Shown here: one piece after another, positions 25,710-33,353 of the stretch | Numbering within the stretch: position 1 is the first letter of the stretch | How the letters are laid out: each line of letters opens with the position of its first letter | Assembly: GCA_002384935.1 (NCBI GenBank) | Contig: DGCD01000020.1 | Span: 62,001-126,000, forward strand | Length of the DNA: 64,000 nucleotides | Direction of reading: 5' to 3' | Origin: Pusillimonas sp. UBA3987 | Lineage (GTDB): Bacteria > Pseudomonadota > Gammaproteobacteria > Burkholderiales > Burkholderiaceae_B | Position numbers and translations under genes: made by a program | The notes under the pieces: generated by a model | Database searches by the model: none | What the model was told of the DNA's origin: nothing | The model's input: only the letters and a program-made list of their open reading frames with translations

Positions 25710-27017
25710 ATGTCTTCTTCTTTAACAGCAGCCAGTCCTCTACAGGACTGGCTGACGCATCTTGAAACCATCCATCCCAAGAAAATAGATCTTGGATTGA
25801 CACGTATTCGCGAGGTGGCCAAGCGTCTGGGCATTAACACGCTGTCCTGCGTGACGATTACAGTAGGCGGCACCAACGGGAAAGGCTCTACTTGTGCGAT
25901 GCTGGAAGCGATTCTGATTGCCGCCGGCTATAAAGTCGGGCTTTACACTTCGCCTCATTTAATCGATTTCAACGAGCGAATCAGGGTCAATGGCAATATT
26001 GCCGATGACGCACAAATCGTTCAGCAGTTTGCCCGCATTGAGGCCGCCCGTGCCGAAATATCGCTCAGCTATTTCGAGTTCGCGACGTTGGCTGCCTTGC
26101 TGGCATTTGTTGATGCGCGTGTCGACGCTGCCATCCTGGAGGTGGGGTTGGGCGGACGTTTGGATGCGGTCAATATGATCGATGCCGACTGCGCGGTTGT
26201 AACCAGTATTGATCTTGATCACATGCAATGGCTGGGCGATACACGTGACCAGATTGCTTTGGAGAAAGCCCATATATTCCGTGCGCAACGGCCGGCCATC
26301 TGCGCTGATCCCGTTCCACCTCAAACGCTGATTGATCATGCCGAGTCAATTGGCGCGGATCTTTGGTTGTTTGGCCGCGATTTCAACTATTCCGGCGATC
26401 GTCAGCAATGGGCTTACGGCGGACGCGACAAGCGCCGGCCGGGCCTGGCTTATCCTGCCTTGCGAGGAGCCAATCAATTACTGAACGCCAGTGCCGCGCT
26501 TGCCGTCATTGAAGCACTGCATCCGCGCCTGGCGGTGCCGCAACAAGCCATTCGCATGGGACTGGCTCAGGTCTCGTTGCCAGGGCGCATGCAAATATTG
26601 CCAGGATCGCCGGTGGTTGTGCTTGATGTCGCACACAACCCCCATGCGGCTGCCGTATTGGCACAAAACCTGGATAACATGCCGTTTTATCCTTATACCC
26701 ATGCTGTGGTCGGCATGTTTAAAGATAAGAACGTAAAGGAAACACTGCAAAAACTCGCTGATAAAGTGGATCACTGGTATTGTGCCGACATTGATGGCCC
26801 CAGGGCTGCTTCGGCTACCGAGCTGGCGCAAACAGTGAAAAACCTGACGGCGTCACGCCCACCGGATGAGGTTGTGACGACCGCGGTTTTCAACGATCCG
26901 GTGCAGGCGTTCAAAGCAGCACAGAATCAGGCCCAAGACAATGATAGAATTCTCGTGTTCGGGTCTTTTCATGCTGTTGGCCCGATATTGAAAGAACTCG
27001 GTCGCAAGGCGCATTAA
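25710..27017 (+). CDS. folC: bifunctional folylpolyglutamate synthase/dihydrofolate synthase
   Basis: A 435-residue cytoplasmic ligase of the Mur ligase fold. It contains the ATP-binding VGGTNGKGSTCAMLEAIL near residue 53, YTSPHLIDFNERIRVNG, LEVGLGGRLDAVN and DLDHMQWLGDT, and the C-terminal domain VVVLDVAHNPHAAAVL. It adds glutamate to dihydropteroate and to folates. ATG at 25710 is used because it follows the lpdA stop by 10 bases and gives the expected N-terminus; a longer in-frame extension would overlap lpdA. It probably continues the aceEF-lpdA transcript, as there is no terminator between them. Confidence 0.95.
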   Translation: MSSSLTAASPLQDWLTHLETIHPKKIDLGLTRIREVAKRLGINTLSCVTITVGGTNGKGSTCAMLEAILIAAGYKVGLYTSPHLIDFNERIRVNGNIADDAQIVQQFARIEAARAEISLSYFEFATLAALLAFVDARVDAAILEVGLGGRLDAVNMIDADCAVVTSIDLDHMQWLGDTRDQIALEKAHIFRAQRPAICADPVPPQTLIDHAESIGADLWLFGRDFNYSGDRQQWAYGGRDKRRPGLAYPALRGANQLLNASAALAVIEALHPRLAVPQQAIRMGLAQVSLPGRMQILPGSPVVVLDVAHNPHAAAVLAQNLDNMPFYPYTHAVVGMFKDKNVKETLQKLADKVDHWYCADIDGPRAASATELAQTVKNLTASRPPDEVVTTAVFNDPVQAFKAAQNQAQDNDRILVFGSFHAVGPILKELGRKAH

Positions 27018-27064
27018 TACGCGCTTCCTGCCGCATTCACCGCTTGGCCAATCAGGGTTGTTAC

Positions 27065-27931
27065 ATGGGTTTATTTTCTCGTGATTCAGGGTCGGGGTCC
27101 GACCGCCGCAAATCGGGCCGTTCCACGACGGATTCCCAGGCAAATGAGTTGCGCGTGCGGGCGCGCAGGCGTTTGGTAGGCGCCTTGGTGCTGGTTGTGG
27201 CGGCGGTTATTGTGGTGCCGATGCTGATCGACACCAACCCACCTGCCGACGACGCCTTGCAGCCAATTGTGTTGCCGCCGGTTGCGTCCTCTCCCGAAGG
27301 CCAGCTCGCTGCAGCCGATACGGGCAGCAACGGCTCAATTACGATCGAACAGGTTGATATTCCAGCTCCCTCAAATAACGATAGTGAAGCCTCCGGCGAC
27401 GCTGACGGGGCTCCATCGCAAACAGCATCTTCGGCGGCATCAGCAGAAGCGTCGCGTTCCCAGGCCGATAATGTACCGTCGCCAACAGCAGAGAATGCCG
27501 CTCCCGGAGCCAATGGGGCTGAAGCCGCTACATCCTCTTCCGCCGCCAGTCGTGCGAACGAACCTGAACCTGAACCTGAGTCTGAGTCGAAACCGGCTCG
27601 TGATACCCGTTCCGACGACGGTGCTGTTGCATTGGCTTTGCTTGAAGGCAGACAGCCGCCGGATGCCAGTGCCGGTCAACCTTCGCAGGGTGATAGTGGC
27701 AGCTTTGTTTTGCAAATTGCCGCCTACACGACCGAACAAGACGCCAATGCCCGTCGTGAAAAACTGTTCGAAGCGGGCGTGACCAATGCTTTTGTAGAGC
27801 GGGCTACCTCCGCAGGCAAGCCCACATACCGGTTGCGTGTTGGGCCTTTCCCCTCGCGTGAGGCAGCTCAGGCTGCGCAGACGCGTTTGCGGGCCCTGGG
27901 TTACGACAACGGTTTTATTTCCAGCAAGTGA
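27065..27931 (+). CDS. SPOR-domain cell division protein (DedD-like)
   Basis: A 288-residue bitopic membrane protein. Residues 1-37 are cytoplasmic and basic, about 38-58 form the single transmembrane helix (LVGALVLVVAAVIVVPMLI), then a long low-complexity Ala/Ser/Pro/Glu linker with an EPEPEPESES stretch, and a SPOR domain at about 210-288 (FVLQIAAYTTEQDANARREKLFEAG to the end). SPOR domains bind denuded glycan at the septum. Position folC-dedD-cvpA-purF is the classic arrangement around E. coli dedD. The stop overlaps the GTG start of cvpA. The linker composition makes wider homology weak, but the architecture is clear. Confidence 0.9.
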   Translation: MGLFSRDSGSGSDRRKSGRSTTDSQANELRVRARRRLVGALVLVVAAVIVVPMLIDTNPPADDALQPIVLPPVASSPEGQLAAADTGSNGSITIEQVDIPAPSNNDSEASGDADGAPSQTASSAASAEASRSQADNVPSPTAENAAPGANGAEAATSSSAASRANEPEPEPESESKPARDTRSDDGAVALALLEGRQPPDASAGQPSQGDSGSFVLQIAAYTTEQDANARREKLFEAGVTNAFVERATSAGKPTYRLRVGPFPSREAAQAAQTRLRALGYDNGFISSK

Positions 27932-28416
27932 CCAGCTTCGATTACATCCTGCTTGCCATTATTGGGGTCTCGGCCTGTTTGGGGTTGCTGCGAGGCCTGG
28001 TCAAAGAGTTGCTCTCGCTTATTGCTTACCTTGCCGCATTTATTGCGGCAGTGTGGTGGGGGCCCAGGGTGTCCATATGGTTATCTCCCTACCTGGAGAA
28101 TGATCTTCTTCGTACCGCGGTTGCGTACGCTGCGGTTTTCATCGTTGTATTGCTTCTTGTGGGCCTGGTGAACATTACGCTGGCCACATTTATCAAGAAA
28201 ACGGGCTTGACACCGGCCGATCACGGCCTGGGTGGCCTGTTTGGTTTGTTGCGTGGCGTGTTGATTGTGCTGGTTTTGGTCGCCCTTGGCGGCTATACCG
28301 AACTGCCGCGTGAACCGTGGTGGCGCGATGCCCGCTTCGCGCCACTTGCAGTACAAGGAGTGCAGGCGGTTAAGCAGGTTCTTCCCCCGTCTTTGGGGGC
28401 CTGGTTGCCTTATTGA
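27928..28416 (+). CDS. cvpA: CvpA family membrane protein
   Basis: A 162-residue inner-membrane protein with four hydrophobic helices, as in E. coli CvpA (required for colicin V production and linked to envelope homeostasis). It starts with GTG overlapping the upstream stop (GTGA). Family features are TSFDYILLAIIGVSACLGLLRG, the WWGPRVS segment and the GLGGLFGLLRGVLIVLVLV helix. Its position immediately before purF, 24 bases upstream, is conserved in many Proteobacteria and gave the family its history of purF co-expression. Molecular function remains unclear. Confidence 0.92.
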   Translation: MTSFDYILLAIIGVSACLGLLRGLVKELLSLIAYLAAFIAAVWWGPRVSIWLSPYLENDLLRTAVAYAAVFIVVLLLVGLVNITLATFIKKTGLTPADHGLGGLFGLLRGVLIVLVLVALGGYTELPREPWWRDARFAPLAVQGVQAVKQVLPPSLGAWLPY

Positions 28417-28440
28417 GTTGTTTTTTCGGGAATTGAAAGC

Positions 28441-29943
28441 ATGTGCGGAGTTGTAGGGATTGTGGGTCGCAATCCAGTAAACCAAACCATTTACGACAGT
28501 TTGTTGCTTTTGCAGCACAGGGGCCAGGACGCTGCAGGCATTGCGACATCCTATGATCAGTTTTTCAGCATGTATAAAGCGCATGGCCTGGTTCGTGATG
28601 TATTTCGCACACGTAATATGCGTTCCTTGCCCGGCAATAGTGGTCTGGGGCAAGTACGTTATCCCACCGCCGGCTCCAGCGATAGTGTCGACGAAGCGCA
28701 ACCGTTTTATGTGAATGCGCCTTTCGGCATTACCTTTGTCCACAATGGTAACCTGACCAATTGGCGTGAATTGCGTGAGGAGTTGTTCCGTATTGACCGC
28801 CGTCATATCAATACCAATTCAGACTCTGAAGTCTTGCTGAATATCTTTGCTCATGAGCTGCAGCGAGCGTCAACGGGGGTCTCGCTTGATGAGTCGGCGG
28901 TGTTTGAAGCGGTGGCTGCAGTGCACCGGCGTACTCGTGGAGCGTATGCCGTCATCGCCCAAATAGCCAGTTTCGGCCTGGTGGCGTTCCGTGATCCATT
29001 TGGTGTTCGGCCTTTGTGCCTGGGTACTCAGGAAACCGACCAGGGTGTGGAATGGATGGTTGCTTCTGAGTCTGTTGCGCTGACCGGTTGTGGCTTTACG
29101 TTTGTGCGCGATGTACAACCTGGTGAGGCGATTATTATCGACGAAGATGGCAATTTAAGCAGCCGCCAGTGCGCGGAATCGCCATCTTTAACGCCTTGCC
29201 TGTTCGAGTATGTTTACTTTGCGCGCCCCGACTCCTTGATGGATGGCGTGTCTATTTACCATGCCCGCCTCCATATGGGGGAGTATCTGGCCGACAATGT
29301 AGCCAAGTCGTTGCGCCTGGGCGAGATCGATGTGGTCATGCCGATTCCCGACTCATCCCGACCTTCAGCCATGCAATTGGCTGCCCGTCTGAATTTGGAT
29401 TATCGCGAGGGTTTCATTAAAAATCGCTATGTGGGTCGCACTTTCATCATGCCCGGGCAAGCGGTACGCAAGAAGTCGGTTCGTCAGAAACTGAGTGCCA
29501 TCGATATGGAGTTCAAAGGCAAAAACGTATTGCTTGTTGATGATTCCATTGTTCGTGGCACCACCAGCCGGCAAATTGTTGATATGGCACGTGAAGCAGG
29601 TGCTAACAAGGTGTTTTTTGCATCGGCCGCGCCGCCGGTACGTTTTCCCAATGTGTACGGCATTGACATGCCGACTCAGTCCGAGTTGATTGCTTATGGC
29701 CGTGATCCGAATGAGGTGGCGCGAGAGATTGGCGCCAATGGTCTGGTTTACCAGGAACTGGCCGATTTGCAGCGCAGTTTGCGCGAACTGAATCCTGCCA
29801 TGACTCAATTCGAGTCTTCCTGTTTTAACGGAGAATATATTACGGGTGACGTTGACGCGGCCTATCTTGATCGTTTGAGTCAGACACGCGGGAAGGCTGC
29901 CTTGGCGCAAGCCAGTTTGAATACGGGAGCTGATGACCGTTAA
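28441..29943 (+). CDS. purF: amidophosphoribosyltransferase
   Basis: A 500-residue enzyme (E. coli 505) performing the first committed step of purine synthesis, PRPP plus glutamine to phosphoribosylamine. It begins MCGVVGIVG, so Cys2 becomes the N-terminal nucleophile without a propeptide. The glutaminase domain shows GHNGNLTN-like HNGNLTNW and NSDSEVLL; the phosphoribosyltransferase domain shows VLLVDDSIVRGTTS (PRPP loop) and YVGRTFIMP. It ends the folC-dedD-cvpA-purF run and is followed by a strong terminator. Confidence 0.97.
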   Translation: MCGVVGIVGRNPVNQTIYDSLLLLQHRGQDAAGIATSYDQFFSMYKAHGLVRDVFRTRNMRSLPGNSGLGQVRYPTAGSSDSVDEAQPFYVNAPFGITFVHNGNLTNWRELREELFRIDRRHINTNSDSEVLLNIFAHELQRASTGVSLDESAVFEAVAAVHRRTRGAYAVIAQIASFGLVAFRDPFGVRPLCLGTQETDQGVEWMVASESVALTGCGFTFVRDVQPGEAIIIDEDGNLSSRQCAESPSLTPCLFEYVYFARPDSLMDGVSIYHARLHMGEYLADNVAKSLRLGEIDVVMPIPDSSRPSAMQLAARLNLDYREGFIKNRYVGRTFIMPGQAVRKKSVRQKLSAIDMEFKGKNVLLVDDSIVRGTTSRQIVDMAREAGANKVFFASAAPPVRFPNVYGIDMPTQSELIAYGRDPNEVAREIGANGLVYQELADLQRSLRELNPAMTQFESSCFNGEYITGDVDAAYLDRLSQTRGKAALAQASLNTGADDR

Positions 29944-29980
29944 GCGGGTCAGTTGCCGGCACCATCGAAAGGAAACAGAG

Positions 29981-30013
29981 CAGTCGGGCGCAACACGCCC
30001 GGCTGTTTTTTTT
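29981..30013 (+). terminator. rho-independent terminator after purF
   Basis: Ten-base-pair stem CAGTCGGGCG / CGCCCGGCTG (one G-U pair) with a CAACA loop, followed by eight T residues. This closes the aceE-to-purF transcription unit and separates it from the accessory region. Confidence 0.9.
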
Positions 30014-30030
30014 GCGCTGAATAATTTTGA

Positions 30031-30059
30031 TTGACTTGAGTTTTATGTATAAGTTAAAT
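30031..30059 (+). promoter_or_regulatory. putative promoter of flavin monooxygenase gene
   Basis: TTGACT at 30031-30036 and TTAAAT at 30054-30059 with a 17-base spacer, in an AT-rich stretch just beyond the purF terminator. The -35 matches five of six positions. The predicted start falls inside the palindrome at 30061-30077. Confidence 0.5.
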
Positions 30060-30060
30060 T

Positions 30061-30077
30061 ATGAACATATAGTTCAT
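30061..30077. promoter_or_regulatory. operator-like palindrome ATGAAC-N5-GTTCAT
   Basis: Perfect 6-bp arms ATGAAC and GTTCAT around ATATA, placed just after the putative -10 element and 22 bases before the monooxygenase start codon. A repressor bound here would block initiation. The IclR gene immediately downstream of the monooxygenase is the natural candidate regulator (inference). Confidence 0.5.
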
Positions 30078-30099
30078 TTTTGATCATAAAGGATGAGGC

Positions 30100-31233
30100 A
30101 TGACAAAACGCATTGGTGTTTCAGGCGCGGGTATCGGAGGGCTAAGTGTTGCAATTGCATTGCAACAGGCGGGCAAAGAGGTTGTCGTGTTCGAGCAGGC
30201 AAAGCAGTTTGCCCGGGTCGGCGCCGATATCAATTTAACGCCGAATGCTGTTCGGGCCATCGATGGCCTGGGCCGGGGTGTTGGCGAGGCGTTGCGCCGA
30301 ACAGCGGCACGTCCGCAATATCGAATCAGTCGAGACGGTTACACCGGGGAGGAAACGTCGCGTATTGAAATGGCTGAAGCGGCGCAGCAGAAGTACGGGG
30401 CGCCCCAGCTTACGTTGCATCGTGCCGACGTCATGACTGCCCTGGAAGAAAGCGTTGAGCCGGGTACAGTGAAGTTGGGCAGGAAAGTCGCTCGTATCGA
30501 AGACAAGGCCGATGCGGTAACAGTTCACTTTGAGGATGGCGGCCAGGAAACCGTCGATGTGCTGATTGGCGCTGATGGTATTCATTCCACTGTACGCACT
30601 GCCATGTTTGGGCCGGAGCAACCTGACTTTACAGGTGTGGTGGCTTATCGTGCCGTGGTCCCCGTGGCAAAGCTGGGTAACCTGCCCAATCTCGACAGTT
30701 TTACCAAGTGGTGGGGCAAGCAGCCTGAGGTGCAATTGGTCTCATTCCCGCTTAATCAAGGTAAGGATTTGTTTATTTTCGCCACGACACCGCAGGAAGG
30801 GTGGCATCTGGAGTCCTGGACTGCACCGGGTGAAGTCAGCGAGCTTCAGTCGCATTATGTTGACTTCCACGAAGAGGCGCGGGCATTGCTCGACGCGTGT
30901 GATTCGGTCTTGAAGTCGGCCCTTTATGTGCGTGACCCTTTGCCGCAATGGTATCAGGGTCGGCAAGTGTTGCTGGGCGATGCATGTCATCCGATGATGC
31001 CGTTTATGGCTCAAGGTGCCGGTCAAGCCATTGAAGACGCGGTTGTGCTGGCGCGTTGCTTGAGCTCAACGGATTTCCCCGACCATACAACGGCATTCAA
31101 AGTGTATCAGCAGGCGCGTCATGAGCGCACGGCAGAAATACAAATAGCGTCGCGCGGCAATAACTGGTTGAAGTCGGGTACCAATGCCGACTGGGTTTAT
31201 GGTTATGATGCCTGGTCGATTGAATTGGGTTAG
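30100..31233 (+). CDS. FAD-dependent monooxygenase (6-hydroxynicotinate 3-monooxygenase-like)
   Basis: A 377-residue class A flavoprotein hydroxylase. GAGIGGLSVAIALQQAG at the N-terminus binds the FAD adenine, VLIGADGIHSTVR is the DG motif and LLGDACHPMMPFMAQGA is the GD motif binding the FAD ribityl. The stretch PQYRISRDGYTGEETSRI ... LTLHRADV resembles NicC, which hydroxylates and decarboxylates 6-hydroxynicotinate, more than salicylate hydroxylase by my reading, but other aromatic substrates are possible. There is no recognisable signal peptide; it would act in the cytoplasm with NAD(P)H. A ribosome site AGGATGAGG precedes the ATG. It is followed 6 bases later by an IclR regulator. None of nicX, nicD, nicF or nicE is obvious next to it. 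Confidence 0.8.
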   Translation: MTKRIGVSGAGIGGLSVAIALQQAGKEVVVFEQAKQFARVGADINLTPNAVRAIDGLGRGVGEALRRTAARPQYRISRDGYTGEETSRIEMAEAAQQKYGAPQLTLHRADVMTALEESVEPGTVKLGRKVARIEDKADAVTVHFEDGGQETVDVLIGADGIHSTVRTAMFGPEQPDFTGVVAYRAVVPVAKLGNLPNLDSFTKWWGKQPEVQLVSFPLNQGKDLFIFATTPQEGWHLESWTAPGEVSELQSHYVDFHEEARALLDACDSVLKSALYVRDPLPQWYQGRQVLLGDACHPMMPFMAQGAGQAIEDAVVLARCLSSTDFPDHTTAFKVYQQARHERTAEIQIASRGNNWLKSGTNADWVYGYDAWSIELG

Positions 31234-31239
31234 GTCGCA

Positions 31240-32040
31240 ATGGCGAAAGAGTCGGTGGGCCACCACGAGCAGGCAGGTGCGGAAACAGGTGCATTGGTAA
31301 CACCCATGGTGCGTGGCTTGCGCCTGCTTGAGTATATTGCACAGGGTGGCAGCACCAGTAATCTTAGCGAGGTCGGGCGACTGATCGATGTCAATCGCGT
31401 AACTGTAACCCGGTTGCTGGCGACGCTCGAGCAAGAGAATATGATCGAACGTTTGCCATCGGGTGGACATCGGGTCAGCTTGCGTTTTCTGGCCCTGTCT
31501 GCAACCGCATTGGGCAATAATGATTTCATGTCGGTTGTGCGGCGGTATGCCTGTTCAATGTGCCATGCGCTGGGCGTCTCGGTTTATTACACCGTCCTGG
31601 ATGGCACTGATATGGTTTATTTATTGCGCGAAATGCCGCCGTCGGGGCTAATCAGTCATATTACGCTGGGCAGCCGGGTACCTGCCTGGCAATTGGCGCC
31701 GGGTAAGGCGGTTCTTGCATGCCAGTCTGACGACGAACTGGAACGAACGTTCGGTTCGTCGTCCCTGAATCCAATTCCCGATTTTGAAGCGTGGATGCGG
31801 GAAATAAGCGGTATCCGGGAAACGGGTCATGTGTGGAGCCGGTCTCGCCTGGAAACAGGCATTAATGCCTGTGCCGCTGCAATTGTGAACGCGCATGGCA
31901 ACGCGGTGGGCGCGCTAAGTGTCGTTGGCCCGGAGCGTGTTTTCGTTGAAGACGTGGCCCTGGAAGGGCAGGCACAGGCAGCTGTGTGTGAGGCGGCACG
32001 GGCATTGTCTAAATTGAAACAATGTGATGGTGCGACCTGA
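31240..32040 (+). CDS. IclR-family regulator (copy 1, divergent type)
   Basis: A 266-residue IclR protein. The winged helix-turn-helix spans about residues 20-80 (GLRLLEYIAQGGSTSNLSEVGRLIDVNRVTVTRLLATLEQ), and the GAF-like effector domain follows, with ITLGSRVPAWQLAPGKAVLA and RLETGINACAAAIVN as the typical IclR signature region. It lies 6 bases after the flavin monooxygenase gene and is surely co-transcribed, so it probably controls that gene through the palindrome at 30061-30077. It is clearly less similar to the other two IclR proteins of the region than they are to each other. It ends convergently with the second IclR gene, 59 bases away. Confidence 0.88.
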   Translation: MAKESVGHHEQAGAETGALVTPMVRGLRLLEYIAQGGSTSNLSEVGRLIDVNRVTVTRLLATLEQENMIERLPSGGHRVSLRFLALSATALGNNDFMSVVRRYACSMCHALGVSVYYTVLDGTDMVYLLREMPPSGLISHITLGSRVPAWQLAPGKAVLACQSDDELERTFGSSSLNPIPDFEAWMREISGIRETGHVWSRSRLETGINACAAAIVNAHGNAVGALSVVGPERVFVEDVALEGQAQAAVCEAARALSKLKQCDGAT

Positions 32041-32099
32041 AACGGGTATTCAGGCGTTGGCGGTTCACTTCCGGTTTTGATCAGCAGGTTGTGAATGAT

Positions 32100-32888
32100 T
32101 CACGCACCTGTGCCGCCGTAGTTCAATGAGAGCGAAAGGGAGCGCGCCGCTTTCTTGACTTGTTCAATGAGCTGCTCGCGTTCAACTTCCGGTATGCGTA
32201 TATTGGGAACGGTCAGGCCCAGTGCGGCCGTTACAACGCCGGACTCATCAAGAACGGGTGCGGCAATGGTTGAAATATTGGTTTCGAAAAAACCCTCTTC
32301 CATGACATAGCCCCGCGCTTTGTCTTTCTGGAGCAAAGTGTAAAGATCGGCTGTGGTTGCAGGGGTGTTGGGGCCGTGCACCTGGAGTTTCTCTTCAGGA
32401 TAAAGCGCCTGCAGTTGTTCGAAGCTATGGTGGCTTAGCAAAACGCGCCCGAGTACAGTTGCATGTGCGGGAAGTCGGGTTCCAACATGCACCGAACTAC
32501 TGAAAACCGACGCCGGCGCTACTTTCTGAATATAAATGATATCGCGCCGGTCTCGAATAACCAGGTTGGAGGAGTAGCCTGTTTCGTCACGCAGCCGTTC
32601 CAGAATGGGGCGACTCAGTTCAGTCATTGATAAAGAGGCTAGATACTCAAAACCCAGCCTCAGCACGGCCGTGCCCAATTGGTAATCTCGTCCGTTATTC
32701 AGCCGTTCTACAAACCCCAGGTTCTCCAGTGTGACGAGCAGCCGGAAAATGGTTGTGCGCGGGACGCTCAGGCGTCGGGCAAGTTCCGGCGCGGTGAGTG
32801 TGGGTGTTTGTCGGGAAAACTCGCTGAGTATGCGCAGGCCGCGTTCAAGACCGGGTACTGCATATTTTTCTATATCTTTAGCCGCCAT
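32100..32888 (-). CDS. IclR-family regulator (copy 2)
   Basis: A 262-residue IclR protein with an N-terminal winged helix (VPGLERGLRILSEFSRQTPTLTAPELARRL then VPRTTIFRLLVTLE) and a C-terminal effector domain (HVGTRLPAHATVLGRVLL, ETNISTIAAPVLDESG). It is the last gene of the minus-strand Rieske operon, 24 bases after the RidA-type gene, and is probably an autoregulator of that operon. It is strongly similar along its whole length to the IclR at 40270-41079, including shared blocks VPGLERGLRIL and PELARRLS, which indicates duplication. The effector is unknown, presumably the pathway substrate or an intermediate. Confidence 0.9.
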   Translation of the reverse strand: MAAKDIEKYAVPGLERGLRILSEFSRQTPTLTAPELARRLSVPRTTIFRLLVTLENLGFVERLNNGRDYQLGTAVLRLGFEYLASLSMTELSRPILERLRDETGYSSNLVIRDRRDIIYIQKVAPASVFSSSVHVGTRLPAHATVLGRVLLSHHSFEQLQALYPEEKLQVHGPNTPATTADLYTLLQKDKARGYVMEEGFFETNISTIAAPVLDESGVVTAALGLTVPNIRIPEVEREQLIEQVKKAARSLSLSLNYGGTGA

Positions 32889-32912
32889 ATTCAGTAGAAG
32901 AGAGCCCTGTAG

Positions 32913-33353
32913 TTAACTGGTTTCAGCTTGCCTCAGGTCGATATCAAGCCGGGCGAATGCGTCGATTTCAATACTGAGGCCAGGAAACGCAAAAGCACTG
33001 ACCTCAATCAGCGTCGAGCACGGGAAAGTACCAGTGAAATACTGTTTGCGCAACTCGGAAACAACCGTTTTATCCTGCACGTTGGTCAGGTAAATAACCA
33101 GTTTATAAATATTGTGCAGGTCACCGCCCGCCGACTGCAGCAGGGCACGGATGCGCTCCATGATGCGCATGCCCTGGCCGCGGGTATCCATGGTTTCACC
33201 CTGGTCGTTTATAGCGGTGTTTGCAGTTATGCCCGACATGACCACTTCCTGGCCGATAACCAGGCAATTCGACCAGGTTGCGTTGGGAGGTTCGGGAACA
33301 GACGGCACCTTAACGTGCCGCACATTCCCGTTCCCATTTGGCAACAGTGCCAT
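32913..33353 (-). CDS. RidA/YjgF-family protein lacking the canonical Arg
   Basis: A 146-residue RidA-fold protein. Family blocks seen are LVIGQEVVMSGITA, the central GQGMRIMERIRALLQSAGGDLHNIYKLVIYLTN region and the C-terminal IEVSAFAFPGLSIEIDAFARL. Canonical RidA imine deaminases have FPARS before the VEV strand; here the segment is FPCSTLIEV, so the catalytic Arg position is Ser. This places it with the Rid subgroups outside classic RidA. 2-Aminomuconate deaminase of aminophenol pathways is also in this superfamily, so a role on an enamine or imine intermediate is possible (inference). The ATG at 33353 overlaps the Rieske gene stop (TAATG). A long in-frame upstream extension lies inside the Rieske gene and is rejected. 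Confidence 0.85.
   Translation of the reverse strand: MALLPNGNGNVRHVKVPSVPEPPNATWSNCLVIGQEVVMSGITANTAINDQGETMDTRGQGMRIMERIRALLQSAGGDLHNIYKLVIYLTNVQDKTVVSELRKQYFTGTFPCSTLIEVSAFAFPGLSIEIDAFARLDIDLRQAETS

Noticed and set aside
32091..32103. GTGAAT-G-ATTCAC between convergent IclR genes as a terminator
   Set aside because: The stem is only six base pairs with a one-base centre, has no T run, and overlaps the stop codon of the second IclR gene.
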